Positions 40,083 through 48,576 of a stretch of 64,000 nt of DNA are shown here, piece by piece; the first letter of the stretch is position 1; each line of letters starts with the position of its first letter. The position numbers and the translations under genes are program-made. The notes under the pieces were generated by a model. It had not been told where the DNA came from and ran no database searches. It saw only the letters and a list, made by a program, of their open reading frames with translations. Source of the DNA: Myxococcus virescens (lineage in GTDB: Bacteria > Myxococcota > Myxococcia > Myxococcales > Myxococcaceae); assembly GCF_900101905.1 (NCBI RefSeq), contig NZ_FNAJ01000001.1, positions 496,001-560,000 on the forward strand, read 5' to 3'.

Positions 40083-42423
40083 CCGTGTTCGCCTCCGTCG
40101 CGGCGTCGTGGACGTGCTCGCCCGACACGTCCACCACCACCTCCGTCAGCGTCCCGCCCTTGAACGCGAAGGGCGGTTGGTACCGCTGACTCACCGGCGA
40201 GTTCTCGTCTCGGCCGCACGTGAGTCCCTCGCCCAGGCTGATGAGCAGCGGCATGGTGTCCGAGATGTCACGCTGCGCCACCAGGTCGCCGTTGATGAAG
40301 AGGCGTCCCCGTCCCGGCGCGCCCCGGCCCGCGGGCAGGTCAGGCGTGCCCGTGGGCTGAAACTCGAAGCGCAGCTCCGCGTGTCCCTTCGGCACGTCCA
40401 CGGAGGACTCCAGGTGGAACTCCTTCTCTCCCACGAAGTTGTAGACGTAGTGCAGCTTGCCGTCCTTGACGAAGAGTGAGTACCCGCCCGTCAATCCACC
40501 GTGGCAGAGCAACACGCCCTCGACGCCGTCCTCCACCTCCACCCGCGCGGTGATGGCGTGGGCGCGGTTGAGGACGTGCACCGCCACGTTCTCCGGCGCG
40601 GGTGAGGTGTGGGGCCGGTAGACGTAGCGCTCCCGCTCCCGCGAAATCTGTGGCCGCTCCACGGCGAAAAGGGCGACGGACGGCGTAATCAACGGGAGCA
40701 CATCGTACCGGCCCGCCTCGACGTACCAGCGGGCAATCATCTCGATGAGCTTGTCGCGCTCCTGCGCGGCCACGTTCCGCGTCTCCGAGCAGTCCTCCGC
40801 GACGTGGTACAGCTCCCAGCCCTCCGTATCGAACTCGCGCAGCCTGGCTTCGGTGAGCTTCAGCATGCCGAACGGCTCGTGCGACTCCGTGAAGGACGGC
40901 CCGGGGAACGGGCACACCGCCCGCCATCCGTCGTGGTACAGGGCCCGGTGGCTGAACATCTCGAAGTACTGCGTGTGGTGTCGGCTCTCCGCGTCCGCGT
41001 CGTGGAAGGAGTGCTTGAAGCTGACGCCTTCGATGGGTGACTGCGTGACGCCGCGAAGCTCCGTGGGCGGCTCGATGCCCAGGCAGTCCAGCACCGTGGG
41101 CACCATGTCGATGGCGTGGCAGTACTGCGAGCGAATCTCGCCCCGCGCCTGGATGCCTCGGGGCCAGTGGACGATGAAGGGGTCCGTGGTGCCACCCCGG
41201 TACGTCTCGCGCTTCCACCGCTTGAAGGGCGTATTGCCCGCCCAGGCCCAGCCCCAGGGATAGTGGTTGAAGTGGCGCGGTCCGCCCAGCTCGTCCAGCG
41301 CCGCCAGGTTCTGCTCCAGCGACTCCGGCGCGTTGTTGAAGAACTTCAGCTCATTGACGGAGCCATGCAGGCCACCCTCCGGACTGGCGCCATTGTCGGA
41401 GATGACCATGATGAGCGTGTTCTCCAGCTCCCCGCTCGCCTCCAGTGACTGGATGAGCCGGCCGATGTGATGGTCCGTGTGCTCCAGGAAGCCCGCGAAC
41501 ACCTCCATCATCCGCGCGTAGAGCCGCCGTTCCTCCGGGGACAGGCTGTCCCAGTCCTGCACGTCCGGGTCATGGCGCGACAACCGGGTGCCCGGCGGCA
41601 GCACGCCTGTCTCGAGCTGACGCCGGAAGACCTTCTCGCGGTAGGCATCCCAGCCGTCGTCGAACTGGCCCTTGTAGCGGTCCGCCCATTCCCGGGGGAC
41701 ATGGTGGGGCGCATGCATGGCGCCCGTGCAGAAGTAGAGGAAGAAGGGCTTGTCGGGCGCCACCTGCTTCGCGTCGGCGATGAAGCCGATGGCCCGGTCC
41801 ACCAGGTCCTCCGTCAGGTGGTAGCCCTCCTCGGGTGTCTTCGGCGGCCGGACCTGATGATTGTCGTGAACGAGGTCTGGGTAGTACTGGTGCGTGTCGC
41901 CCCCGAGGAAGCCGTAGTACCGCTCGAAGCCGCGGCCCAGGGGCCAGCGTGAGTAGGGCCCCGCGGCGCTCGTCTGCTCCGCGGGCGTGAGGTGCCACTT
42001 GCCCACGCAGTAGGTGTTGTAGCCGTGCCCCGCCAGCATCTCGGAGAGGAAGCCGTTCTCGAAGGGGATGGTGCCGTTGCGGCCGGGGTAGCCCACGGAG
42101 ATTTCGGTGATGGCCGCCATGCCGTTGGAGTGGTGGTTGCGGCCGGTGAGGATGCACGAGCGCGTGGGCGAGCAGAGCGCGGTGGTGTGCATGTTGTTGT
42201 AGAGCAGCCCACCCTTCGCCAACCGGTCCAGGTTGGGCGTGCGGATGGGCGAGCCATAGCAACCGAGCTGACCGAAGCCTGTGTCGTCCAGGACGATGAA
42301 AAGGACGTTGGGTGCCCCCGGCTTCGCGCGCAGCGGCGCGGGCCAGGCAGGCGAGGACTCCTCATCCGTCCGGCCGATGACACCAGGGAATGGCGTTCCG
42401 GGAAGGTATTCCTTGAGCGACAT
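40066..42423 (-). CDS. Arylsulfatase-type sulfatase (Cys-type, fGly)
   Basis: 785 residues, no signal peptide visible. NVLFIVLDDTGFGQLGCYG supplies the metal-binding Asp pair. Cys84 in CSPTR is the residue converted to formylglycine, and LTGR completes the signature. GKWHLTP and VISDNGASPEG are the remaining active-site motifs. The C-terminal third is beta-rich (GVLLCHGGLTGGYSLFVKDG, RLFINGDLVAQRDI), typical of the long cytosolic or exported arylsulfatase group. It hydrolyses sulfate esters of unidentified substrates. The start MSLKEYLPG is preceded by GGAGG at 7 nt; that ribosome binding site lies in a hairpin arm. Maturation needs a formylglycine-generating enzyme encoded elsewhere. Confidence 0.93.
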   Translation of the reverse strand: MSLKEYLPGTPFPGVIGRTDEESSPAWPAPLRAKPGAPNVLFIVLDDTGFGQLGCYGSPIRTPNLDRLAKGGLLYNNMHTTALCSPTRSCILTGRNHHSNGMAAITEISVGYPGRNGTIPFENGFLSEMLAGHGYNTYCVGKWHLTPAEQTSAAGPYSRWPLGRGFERYYGFLGGDTHQYYPDLVHDNHQVRPPKTPEEGYHLTEDLVDRAIGFIADAKQVAPDKPFFLYFCTGAMHAPHHVPREWADRYKGQFDDGWDAYREKVFRRQLETGVLPPGTRLSRHDPDVQDWDSLSPEERRLYARMMEVFAGFLEHTDHHIGRLIQSLEASGELENTLIMVISDNGASPEGGLHGSVNELKFFNNAPESLEQNLAALDELGGPRHFNHYPWGWAWAGNTPFKRWKRETYRGGTTDPFIVHWPRGIQARGEIRSQYCHAIDMVPTVLDCLGIEPPTELRGVTQSPIEGVSFKHSFHDADAESRHHTQYFEMFSHRALYHDGWRAVCPFPGPSFTESHEPFGMLKLTEARLREFDTEGWELYHVAEDCSETRNVAAQERDKLIEMIARWYVEAGRYDVLPLITPSVALFAVERPQISRERERYVYRPHTSPAPENVAVHVLNRAHAITARVEVEDGVEGVLLCHGGLTGGYSLFVKDGKLHYVYNFVGEKEFHLESSVDVPKGHAELRFEFQPTGTPDLPAGRGAPGRGRLFINGDLVAQRDISDTMPLLISLGEGLTCGRDENSPVSQRYQPPFAFKGGTLTEVVVDVSGEHVHDAATEANTVMARQ

Positions 42424-42430
42424 GGCGCGG

Positions 42431-42479
42431 CCTCCACGAGGACGCGCGGGAATGAACGTGCCGCGGGCCCTCGTGGAGG
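42431..42479 (-). promoter_or_regulatory. Hairpin that can occlude the sulfatase ribosome binding site
   Basis: Perfect 11-bp arms, CCTCCACGAGG (5' arm on the minus strand) and CCTCGTGGAGG (3' arm), are separated by 27 nt that can also pair partly (GCGG with CCGC). The 3' arm ends in GGAGG, the sulfatase Shine-Dalgarno, 7 nt before its ATG. Folding would close the site and opening would permit translation, so it looks like a 5'-UTR control element. Confidence 0.55.
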
Positions 42480-42616
42480 GAGATGCACATGGGGACCGAC
42501 AATGCCCCCTGTCCTTCAGGCGGGCACGAGCAGGCGGAACACCGCATGCCAAGGGCGCTCACCGCGTCAGAAGAACGCCCCCATCGGCGCATGGAATGGA
42601 ACGCGGCGGCCGGCGG

Positions 42617-44260
42617 CTACAGCCAGCTCACCTCACGCCGGCCCAGCTCCGCCAGCACGCGCTCCGCGGCCCGCACGCCAAACCAGTTCGCCTCTTCAAA
42701 GAGCCCCATGCCGCCCAGGTCCGAGTGCGCGAAGTGCAGCGAGTTCCCCAGGCTCTCCCCCGCGGCCTGCTTCGCCTGCCCCCACATGAAGCCCGGTGCA
42801 GGCCGCACCATGGCGTGGCCCCAGCGCTGGACCTCCAGCCGCTGCGCCTGCCCGGCGATGCCAGGGTGCGCGGGCAGCATGTCCGCCATCACCAGGGCCT
42901 CCCAGTCCGCGTAGCGGGCCGACAGCGCCTTCTCCCGCTCGGCCTTCACGTCCGCGCCGTCCATGGGCAGGTACCAGGTGAGCACCGTGGGGCCCTGCTC
43001 GTCCTGGCGCAACGTCTGGTGCGTGGCCACCACGTAGCCCAGGCTGCGGCTCTCATAGAAGACGTTGTCCCAGGCCAGCGGAAAGCCCCGCGAGCGCGGC
43101 GGCGACGACAGCGTCAGGTTCGCCACCACCCACGGCCCATACGTGAAGCCACTCAGCCACGCCGGACGCTCCCGCCGCCACGGCGCCACCACGTGCGCGG
43201 CGATGAAGCGCGGACACGCCAGCACCACCTGCCGCGCCAGGAAAGCCCGGGGCTTGCCCGAGCCCGCCTCCAGCGCGTCCACACGGCAGCCGCCCTCCAC
43301 GGGCTCCACGGTGTGCACCAGCACGTTGCGCTCCACCGCGCCGTTCGGCAGCGCCGACACGAGCTGCCGCACCAGCCGGCCATTGCCTTCGGGCCAGCTC
43401 AGGTAGCCCTCGCTGCGCTCCCCATGCCCGTCCTGCCGCGCGGTGAAGTACCAGATGCCGGCCCAGGCGGAGACATGCTCGGCGGTGGTCCCGAAGTCGT
43501 CGCGGCACGCGTAGTCCACCACCCACTTCAGCCGCGCGGAGCGGAAGCCCTCGCGCTCCATCCAGGCCGCCATGCTCAGCGCGTCCAGCGCCGTCCACTC
43601 GGCGTCGTCACTGGACAGGCCGGAAGGCACCGCGAAGGCCCGGCGCCCCTTCGCGTCTCGCGCGGAGGCGAAGCCGTTCATCCGCGCCTCGAAGCGCCGC
43701 AGTTCCTCCAGGTCCTCCGCGCTGGCGCCCGCGTGCAGGTAGAGCCCTTCGTACCAGTGGCCCCGGTAGAAGAAGCGCTCCTCCGGCTCGTGGATGAGCA
43801 GCGACTCCTCGAAGTGCGGCCGGCCCGCGTCATCCACGTCGGTGACGGCCCCCATCTCCCGCAGCAGCCGGACGACAGGGCCCCGGTCCTCCAGCGGCGC
43901 CGGCAGGTAGTGCGCGCCCCATGGATACGCGGAGATGGCGTTGCGCCCGGAGCGAGACGTGCCTCCCGGCTCCGCCTCCAGCTCCAGCACGCGCACGCCT
44001 CGCACGCCCGCGCTCGCCAGCCGCCAGGCCGCGGACAGGCCCGCCACGCCCGCGCCCACCACCAGCACCTCCACGGGCTCCACGATGTCCGCGCGGGGCA
44101 GCGGCCCGCCGCGCAGCCGGTGCCCCAGCTCCACGGCCTGGTCCACCACCGCGCCGGGGACACGCTCCCGCGGCCCCGACTTCCGGCACGCACTGGCCGC
44201 CACCGCGGAACCGAGGAACGCGGCGACCAGCTCCCGCCGCGTCAGTTCCACCGCTGCCAC
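42617..44260 (-). CDS. Tat-exported FAD-dependent amine oxidase-like lipoprotein
   Basis: 547 residues. The N-terminus has the twin arginine pair (LTRRELVAAFLGS) followed by a lipobox, ASAC, so the folded flavoprotein is probably exported by Tat and anchored at Cys25. FAD binding: VLVVGAGVAGLSAAWRLASAG with the Glu strand end VRVLELEAEPGGTSRSG. C-terminal motif: FAHSDLGGMGLFEEANWFGVRAAERVL, as in monoamine/polyamine oxidases. It overlaps the upstream spermidine-synthase-like gene by 19 bp and is last in the operon, so an aminopropylated or polyamine substrate is a reasonable inference. Confidence 0.87.
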   Translation of the reverse strand: MAAVELTRRELVAAFLGSAVAASACRKSGPRERVPGAVVDQAVELGHRLRGGPLPRADIVEPVEVLVVGAGVAGLSAAWRLASAGVRGVRVLELEAEPGGTSRSGRNAISAYPWGAHYLPAPLEDRGPVVRLLREMGAVTDVDDAGRPHFEESLLIHEPEERFFYRGHWYEGLYLHAGASAEDLEELRRFEARMNGFASARDAKGRRAFAVPSGLSSDDAEWTALDALSMAAWMEREGFRSARLKWVVDYACRDDFGTTAEHVSAWAGIWYFTARQDGHGERSEGYLSWPEGNGRLVRQLVSALPNGAVERNVLVHTVEPVEGGCRVDALEAGSGKPRAFLARQVVLACPRFIAAHVVAPWRRERPAWLSGFTYGPWVVANLTLSSPPRSRGFPLAWDNVFYESRSLGYVVATHQTLRQDEQGPTVLTWYLPMDGADVKAEREKALSARYADWEALVMADMLPAHPGIAGQAQRLEVQRWGHAMVRPAPGFMWGQAKQAAGESLGNSLHFAHSDLGGMGLFEEANWFGVRAAERVLAELGRREVSWL

Positions 44261-45738
44261 TCCGCCTCGTAGTAGTGCACCAGCACCTGGTTGTTCAGCC
44301 GGTTCACCTCCACGGGCAAGGGCCCCATGTCCGGAGGGAACTGGGTGAGTGACGCCATCGTCGCGTCGTCCAGGAAGAGCAGCCCTTCAGGCAGCGGCCG
44401 GTTCCGGGCGGGCGGCTCGTGCGCAATCAGCACGTAGCCCCACTCACCGAACGACGGCACCAGCGCGTGGTACGGCTCCGTCCAGAAGCCCGCGGCCCTG
44501 AGCGTCGTCTCCACGCACCAGAAGGAGCGCCGGGCGAACAGCGGGCTGGTGCTCTGCACCACCGCCACGCCGTCCGGCGCGATGCGCTTCTTGAGCAGCT
44601 TGTAGAAACCCGTGGTGTACAGCTTCCCCAGCGCGAAGTTGTTCGGGTCCGGGAAGTCCACCACCACCACGTCGTACTGCGCGCCGCCCTCGGAGAGGAA
44701 CTGCATCGCATCCCCGTTGACCACCCGCATCCGCGGGTCCGTCATCGCGTGGCGGTTCAGCTTCGCCAGCTCCCCGTAGTTCGTCGCCAGCCCCGTAATC
44801 GCCGGGTCCAGGTCCACCAGCGTGACGGAGCGGACCTCCGGGTAGCGCAGCACTTCCCGCGCGGCCAGGCCGTCCCCACCGCCCAGGATGAGCACGTTCT
44901 CCACCTTGCCCGCGCGCACCATGGCCGGGTGCACCAGGGACTCGTGGTAGCGGTACTCGTCCAGGCTGGCGAACTGGAGGTTGCCGTTGAGGAACAGCGA
45001 GAAGCCCCGCTTGCCGCGCGTGAGGATGATGCGCTGATACGGCGAGCTGGACGCGTGGACCACGTCATCCGCGTAGAGCTGGTCCTCGTAGAAGGTGGTG
45101 AGCCGGTCGCCCATGACGAAGCCCGCCAGCAGCAGCACCGTCAGGCCCACCGCCTTGACGCGCAGCCGCAGCGGGTTGCCCAGCAGCGGCGCCAGCAACC
45201 AGGTGCTCCACAGCGCCACCGCCGCGTTCAGCACGCCGAACAGCAGAGACGTGCGCACCAGCCCCAGCTTCGGCACCAGCAGCAACGGGAAGGCCACGCT
45301 GGCCGCGAGCGCCCCCACGTAGTCCAGCGACAGCACCTGGCTGATGAGGTCCTTGAACTTGACCTGGTCCTTCAGGATGCGCAGCAGGAGGGGAATCTCC
45401 ATGCCCACCAGCGCGCCAATGGCAATCACGCTGCCGTACAGCGCCACCTGGAACAGGTCCGTCAGCGTGAAGGTGAGGAACAGCACCGGCGCGCAGATGC
45501 CGCCCAGCAGCGCCACCGCCAGCTCCACCTCCACGAAGCGCTGCGCCACCCCGCGCTCGATGTAGCGCGACAGGTAGCTGCCAATGCCCATGGCGAACAG
45601 GTAGCCGCCAATGACAGTGGAGAACTGGGTGATGGAGTCGCCGAGCAGGTAGCTCGCGAGCGCCCCGACGACGAGCTCATAGATGAGCCCGCACGTCGCG
45701 ATGACGATGACGGTGATGTACAGCAGCGTCTTGTTCAC
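44242..45738 (-). CDS. Membrane-bound spermidine-synthase-like aminopropyltransferase
   Basis: 498 residues. Residues 1-215 contain about seven TM helices (LYITVIVIATCGLIYELVVG, VIAIGALVGMEIPLLLRIL, AVGLTVLLLAGFVMGD). The cytoplasmic domain, about 225-430, is a Rossmann aminopropyltransferase: YQRIILTR, FLNGNLQFASLDEYRYHE, LILGGGDGLAAREVLRY, VTLVDLDPAI and VVVDFPDPNN. Soluble spermidine synthases move aminopropyl from decarboxylated SAM to putrescine; here DFPDPNN replaces the usual DSSDP, so the acceptor may differ. The operon also encodes the SAM decarboxylase that makes the donor, which supports the assignment. Confidence 0.9.
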   Translation of the reverse strand: MNKTLLYITVIVIATCGLIYELVVGALASYLLGDSITQFSTVIGGYLFAMGIGSYLSRYIERGVAQRFVEVELAVALLGGICAPVLFLTFTLTDLFQVALYGSVIAIGALVGMEIPLLLRILKDQVKFKDLISQVLSLDYVGALAASVAFPLLLVPKLGLVRTSLLFGVLNAAVALWSTWLLAPLLGNPLRLRVKAVGLTVLLLAGFVMGDRLTTFYEDQLYADDVVHASSSPYQRIILTRGKRGFSLFLNGNLQFASLDEYRYHESLVHPAMVRAGKVENVLILGGGDGLAAREVLRYPEVRSVTLVDLDPAITGLATNYGELAKLNRHAMTDPRMRVVNGDAMQFLSEGGAQYDVVVVDFPDPNNFALGKLYTTGFYKLLKKRIAPDGVAVVQSTSPLFARRSFWCVETTLRAAGFWTEPYHALVPSFGEWGYVLIAHEPPARNRPLPEGLLFLDDATMASLTQFPPDMGPLPVEVNRLNNQVLVHYYEAEWQRWN

Positions 45739-45783
45739 GGCGTCACTTCACTTCGCACAGGCATGGGCGCGCGGCGCGCGCCT

Positions 45784-46011
45784 TCATCCGCTGATGGCCG
45801 CGGCCACGATGATGGCCAGACCGATGATGAAGGAACCGATGACGATGCCCACCGCCGTGTTCTGGTCGGCCTCCAGTTCCTTGTGCACGTCGAACGGCAT
45901 GATGAGGCGGATGACATAGAAGCCCGCCACGAACACCGCCAATCCGATGAGCGAGTAGATGATGCTCGCCAGCACACCCTGAACGCTGACCACCACGCCA
46001 AGTAACAACAT
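45784..46011 (-). CDS. DUF350 (YjfL-type) small membrane protein
   Basis: 75 residues with two TM helices: GVLASIIYSLIGLAVFVAGFY and GIVIGSFIIGLAIIVAAAI, joined by a polar loop with KELEADQNTA. The -FDVHKELE...NTAVGIVIGSFIIGLAI- pattern is typical of DUF350. Larger family members have two copies; this one has a single unit. Its ATG shares the last base of the stop codon of the 53-residue gene upstream (TGATG), so translation is coupled. DUF350 is repeatedly found with AdoMet decarboxylase, spermidine synthase and DUF4178. Confidence 0.88.
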   Translation of the reverse strand: MLLLGVVVSVQGVLASIIYSLIGLAVFVAGFYVIRLIMPFDVHKELEADQNTAVGIVIGSFIIGLAIIVAAAISG

Positions 46012-46172
46012 CACTTCCCTCCCATGTAGCCGCCAGTCCACAGCAGGACGCCGCCCGGCCCACGCCGAACGTTGCCCGGTACCTTGTCCCGCTCTTCCTT
46101 CGTGAAGGGGGACCAGCCCGAAATCGTCAATGCCGCGTAGCCCAGCAGCACCAGTCCTCCAAACCACTTCAT
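46011..46172 (-). CDS. Overlooked 53-residue membrane microprotein in polyamine operon
   Basis: MKWFGGLVLLGYAALTISGW is a single TM or signal-like helix. A polar region (FTKEERDKVPGNVRRG) follows, and the chain ends in a Gly-rich tail, PGGVLLWTGGYMGGK. The frame runs from ATG to a TGA overlapping the DUF350 ATG by one base, and lies 33 nt after the DUF4178 stop with no other use for that DNA. The coding support is the tight packing, the conserved-looking Gly/Trp tail and hydrophobic N-terminus. I do not recognise a family. Confidence 0.72.
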   Translation of the reverse strand: MKWFGGLVLLGYAALTISGWSPFTKEERDKVPGNVRRGPGGVLLWTGGYMGGK

Positions 46173-46204
46173 GACGCGCCTCCGTCACGTTTGACGACTC
46201 AAAC

Positions 46205-48100
46205 CTAGACGTTGCTCTCCGCCCAGCGCCGCGTCTCGAAGCTGTGCGAGCGATACAACGCCACCACCGGCCCCACCACCATCAGCCCCAGCGCGAAGCA
46301 GAACCAGCTCGAGTTGGGCGTGTCGTGGATGACCTTCACCCGGTACGTCATGGGCCGCGGCCGCCTCGGGTTCGCCGCGAAGCTCGCCGTCGTGCGCAGC
46401 GCGTACTTCCCGGCGGGCACCGGCGACAGGTAGGTGCTGGTGGACATGTTGCTTTCGGTCCACTCGCCGTCGCCGTCGTTGCCGCGGTAGTAGCTCAGCT
46501 CTTCATAGAAGAGGACCACGTCGTTCGTGTCCTGGTTCACCAGGTCGCCCTGGATGCCCAGCCACTCGTTGAAGGGCGTGCCGCTGATCTCCACGCGCAT
46601 GTTGCCGCGCTTGGGCACTTCGAAGGGCTCGCTGAAGTGCATGGCCGCGGGCGTGCCTGGCGCGGCATCCGGCGGTATCACCACCGCCTCATCCAGGACG
46701 ACCGTCTTCGCGGCGGTCAAGGACAGCACGGCCGACAGCACGAACAACGCCAGTACCCAGAGGCCCGTCCAGACGAAGACGGAGCGCAGGCCCGACTGGT
46801 GCGGGTTCGGCTGGCTGGGGGCGATGCCCTCCCGCTGAGGCATCGGCTCCTTCAAGCCGAAGGCCTCCTTCACCACCTCGGGCTCCAGGTACTCGCCGTG
46901 GGTGTACGACACCTCGTCGTCCGTGGCGTCCACGTTCACCGAGTACGGCGCGGCGACGTACTCCGACGCCTCGGCCCGCTCGCCCACCCTCACCGTCCAG
47001 TAGAACTCCCCCAACACCTTGTCCGTGACCGCGGTGACGTGCTGGAAGCACTTGTAGCGGCGGTGCTCGTAGAAGGCGGCGACGTCGGGCGACAGCGACA
47101 CGTCACCCGCGGGCAGCGGCTTCAGGAACACCCAGTGGCCGTTGGAGTTCATCAGCCAGACGAAGCCGCGCGACGCGTTGTAGAGGAGGAATTCCTCCCA
47201 TGGGTAGCGCACGCCCTCCACGGTGCACGAGCGCTCCAGGTAGCCAATGCAGATCCACTCCGCGCCATCCAGCTTCCCCTTGGTTCCCAGGGGAATGAGG
47301 AGCGGCCGGCTCGGCTTCTCCAGCATGCGCAGGAAGGACAGCTTGCCCTGGCGCGCGTCCAGCAGCGCGCCGCAGTAGGGACACGCCACGCGCAGCGTCT
47401 TGTCCGGCGCGCGCAGGTCCAGGTTGCCGTTGCACTGCGTGCAGCGCGCCTGCTGCAGCTCCACCTTGCGCACGCGGGGCCGGAGCTGCCCGGCCGGGAT
47501 GCCCAGCTGCTCCAGCTTCAGCGCCTCGCCGACGAAGACCTCGGGCGAGTGCCCACGCGTGCCGAAGTCGAGCGTGAGGAAGGCGCCCTTGGGGCCCGTG
47601 GCGTCCACGTACCAGGCGTCCTGCGTGGGGTCCACGTCGCTGGGGAGCTGACCCGCGGCGGCCACCACGCGGCCATGGCCACGCTCCTCGATGACCCACG
47701 CGCGGTCGCGCAGGTGCAGCCGCTCTCCCGGGTGCAGGTCCTCCAGCACCACGCCCTCTTCGGGCCCCATGTCGAACATCAGGTGGAAGGCGCCCTCGGA
47801 CTCGCTGAGCCACCCGGTGCGGCCGTCCGCGAACTCCACGTACCACTCGTCCCACGGCCCCGCGCCGTGGTCCTTCTGCAGGTGGCCGACGATGGTGTAC
47901 GCCGCCTTGCGGTAGCGCCCCTCCGCGCGGAGCTGCAACGGCGAATCGGTGGGGACGATGCTGCCAATCTTCCCGTGAGACTCGAAGTCCAGGCCCTTGC
48001 GAGCCACCACCGTCTGGCAGTAGCCGCACACCACCACCTGCGCCGACCCGGCGGTGAACTCCACCATCGCACCGCACGATGGACACTTCCCCTGCGTCAC
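46205..48100 (-). CDS. DUF4178 zinc-ribbon membrane protein
   Basis: 631 residues from a GTG start. Two CxxC...CxxC zinc ribbons are present: CPSCG with CGYC (residues 6-28), and CTQCNG with CPYCG (about 220-245). Each is followed by a beta-rich DUF4178-type module (YTIVGHLQKDHGAGPWDEWY; WICIGYLERSCTVEGVRYPW). A TM segment near 440-462 (VFVWTGLWVLALFVLSAVL) leads to a periplasmic beta domain and a last TM near 600-620 (FCFALGLMVVGPVVALY). The stop of speD and this GTG overlap as GTGA. It probably scaffolds the membrane enzymes of the operon; function unproven. Confidence 0.87.
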   Translation of the reverse strand: MTQGKCPSCGAMVEFTAGSAQVVVCGYCQTVVARKGLDFESHGKIGSIVPTDSPLQLRAEGRYRKAAYTIVGHLQKDHGAGPWDEWYVEFADGRTGWLSESEGAFHLMFDMGPEEGVVLEDLHPGERLHLRDRAWVIEERGHGRVVAAAGQLPSDVDPTQDAWYVDATGPKGAFLTLDFGTRGHSPEVFVGEALKLEQLGIPAGQLRPRVRKVELQQARCTQCNGNLDLRAPDKTLRVACPYCGALLDARQGKLSFLRMLEKPSRPLLIPLGTKGKLDGAEWICIGYLERSCTVEGVRYPWEEFLLYNASRGFVWLMNSNGHWVFLKPLPAGDVSLSPDVAAFYEHRRYKCFQHVTAVTDKVLGEFYWTVRVGERAEASEYVAAPYSVNVDATDDEVSYTHGEYLEPEVVKEAFGLKEPMPQREGIAPSQPNPHQSGLRSVFVWTGLWVLALFVLSAVLSLTAAKTVVLDEAVVIPPDAAPGTPAAMHFSEPFEVPKRGNMRVEISGTPFNEWLGIQGDLVNQDTNDVVLFYEELSYYRGNDGDGEWTESNMSTSTYLSPVPAGKYALRTTASFAANPRRPRPMTYRVKVIHDTPNSSWFCFALGLMVVGPVVALYRSHSFETRRWAESNV

Positions 48101-48447
48101 GCCGTCACCCCTCGCTTCAGCTCACGCACCACGCACGCCGTCGTCCCCAGATGGCGCGCCAGCAGCGCCTCGAAGTCCGGACGCGGGCGCTCACGGCAGC
48201 AGTACACGTTGAGCGCGGCGAACCCGTGCTCGGGAAATGTGTGGATGCCCAGGTGGCTTTCGGCCAGCAGCGCCAGCCCGGTGATGCCACCAGGCTCCGG
48301 GAACACGTGCCACTGCGGCTGGCCCACGACCTTCAGGTCCAGCACGACGATGAGCTCCTCGAAGAGCGCCGCCAGTGCCGCCGCGTCCTTGAGGCTGCCA
48401 GGCGCGCAGCCGCTGGCGTCAACCAGCCATTCCTGTCCGGTGGTCAG
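48097..48447 (-). CDS. speD: S-adenosylmethionine decarboxylase proenzyme (apparent CTG start)
   Basis: 116 residues. Ser64 in LLAESHLGIHTFPEHG is the pyruvoyl precursor where the chain self-cleaves. His69 and Cys83/84 (NVYCCRE) complete the active site. The N-terminal GQEWLVDASGC matches the start of the bacterial family. No ATG, GTG or TTG lies in frame upstream of that block before a stop near 48505. A GGAGG lies 9 nt before CTG at 48447, so I place the start there; ATT at 48456 is the alternative. The first GTG (48345) would delete a third of the domain. It makes decarboxylated SAM, the donor for the aminopropyltransferase downstream. Confidence 0.85.
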   Translation of the reverse strand: MTTGQEWLVDASGCAPGSLKDAAALAALFEELIVVLDLKVVGQPQWHVFPEPGGITGLALLAESHLGIHTFPEHGFAALNVYCCRERPRPDFEALLARHLGTTACVVRELKRGVTA

Positions 48448-48576
48448 CTTCGAAATCCTCCCGTCCGCGGACGTCTTATCACGGGCCCTCCCTCGCGTCC
48501 GGCCTCATGTCATCCCTTGAGCGCACGGCGCCTCGTTGGCGCCCGCCTCGGACTTCCCGGTACGCTGCCTTCCGAG

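Noticed and set aside
44419-48520. Long plus-strand frames over the polyamine operon
   Set aside because: His/Arg/Gln-rich shadows; minus-strand genes have clear domains and coupled starts.
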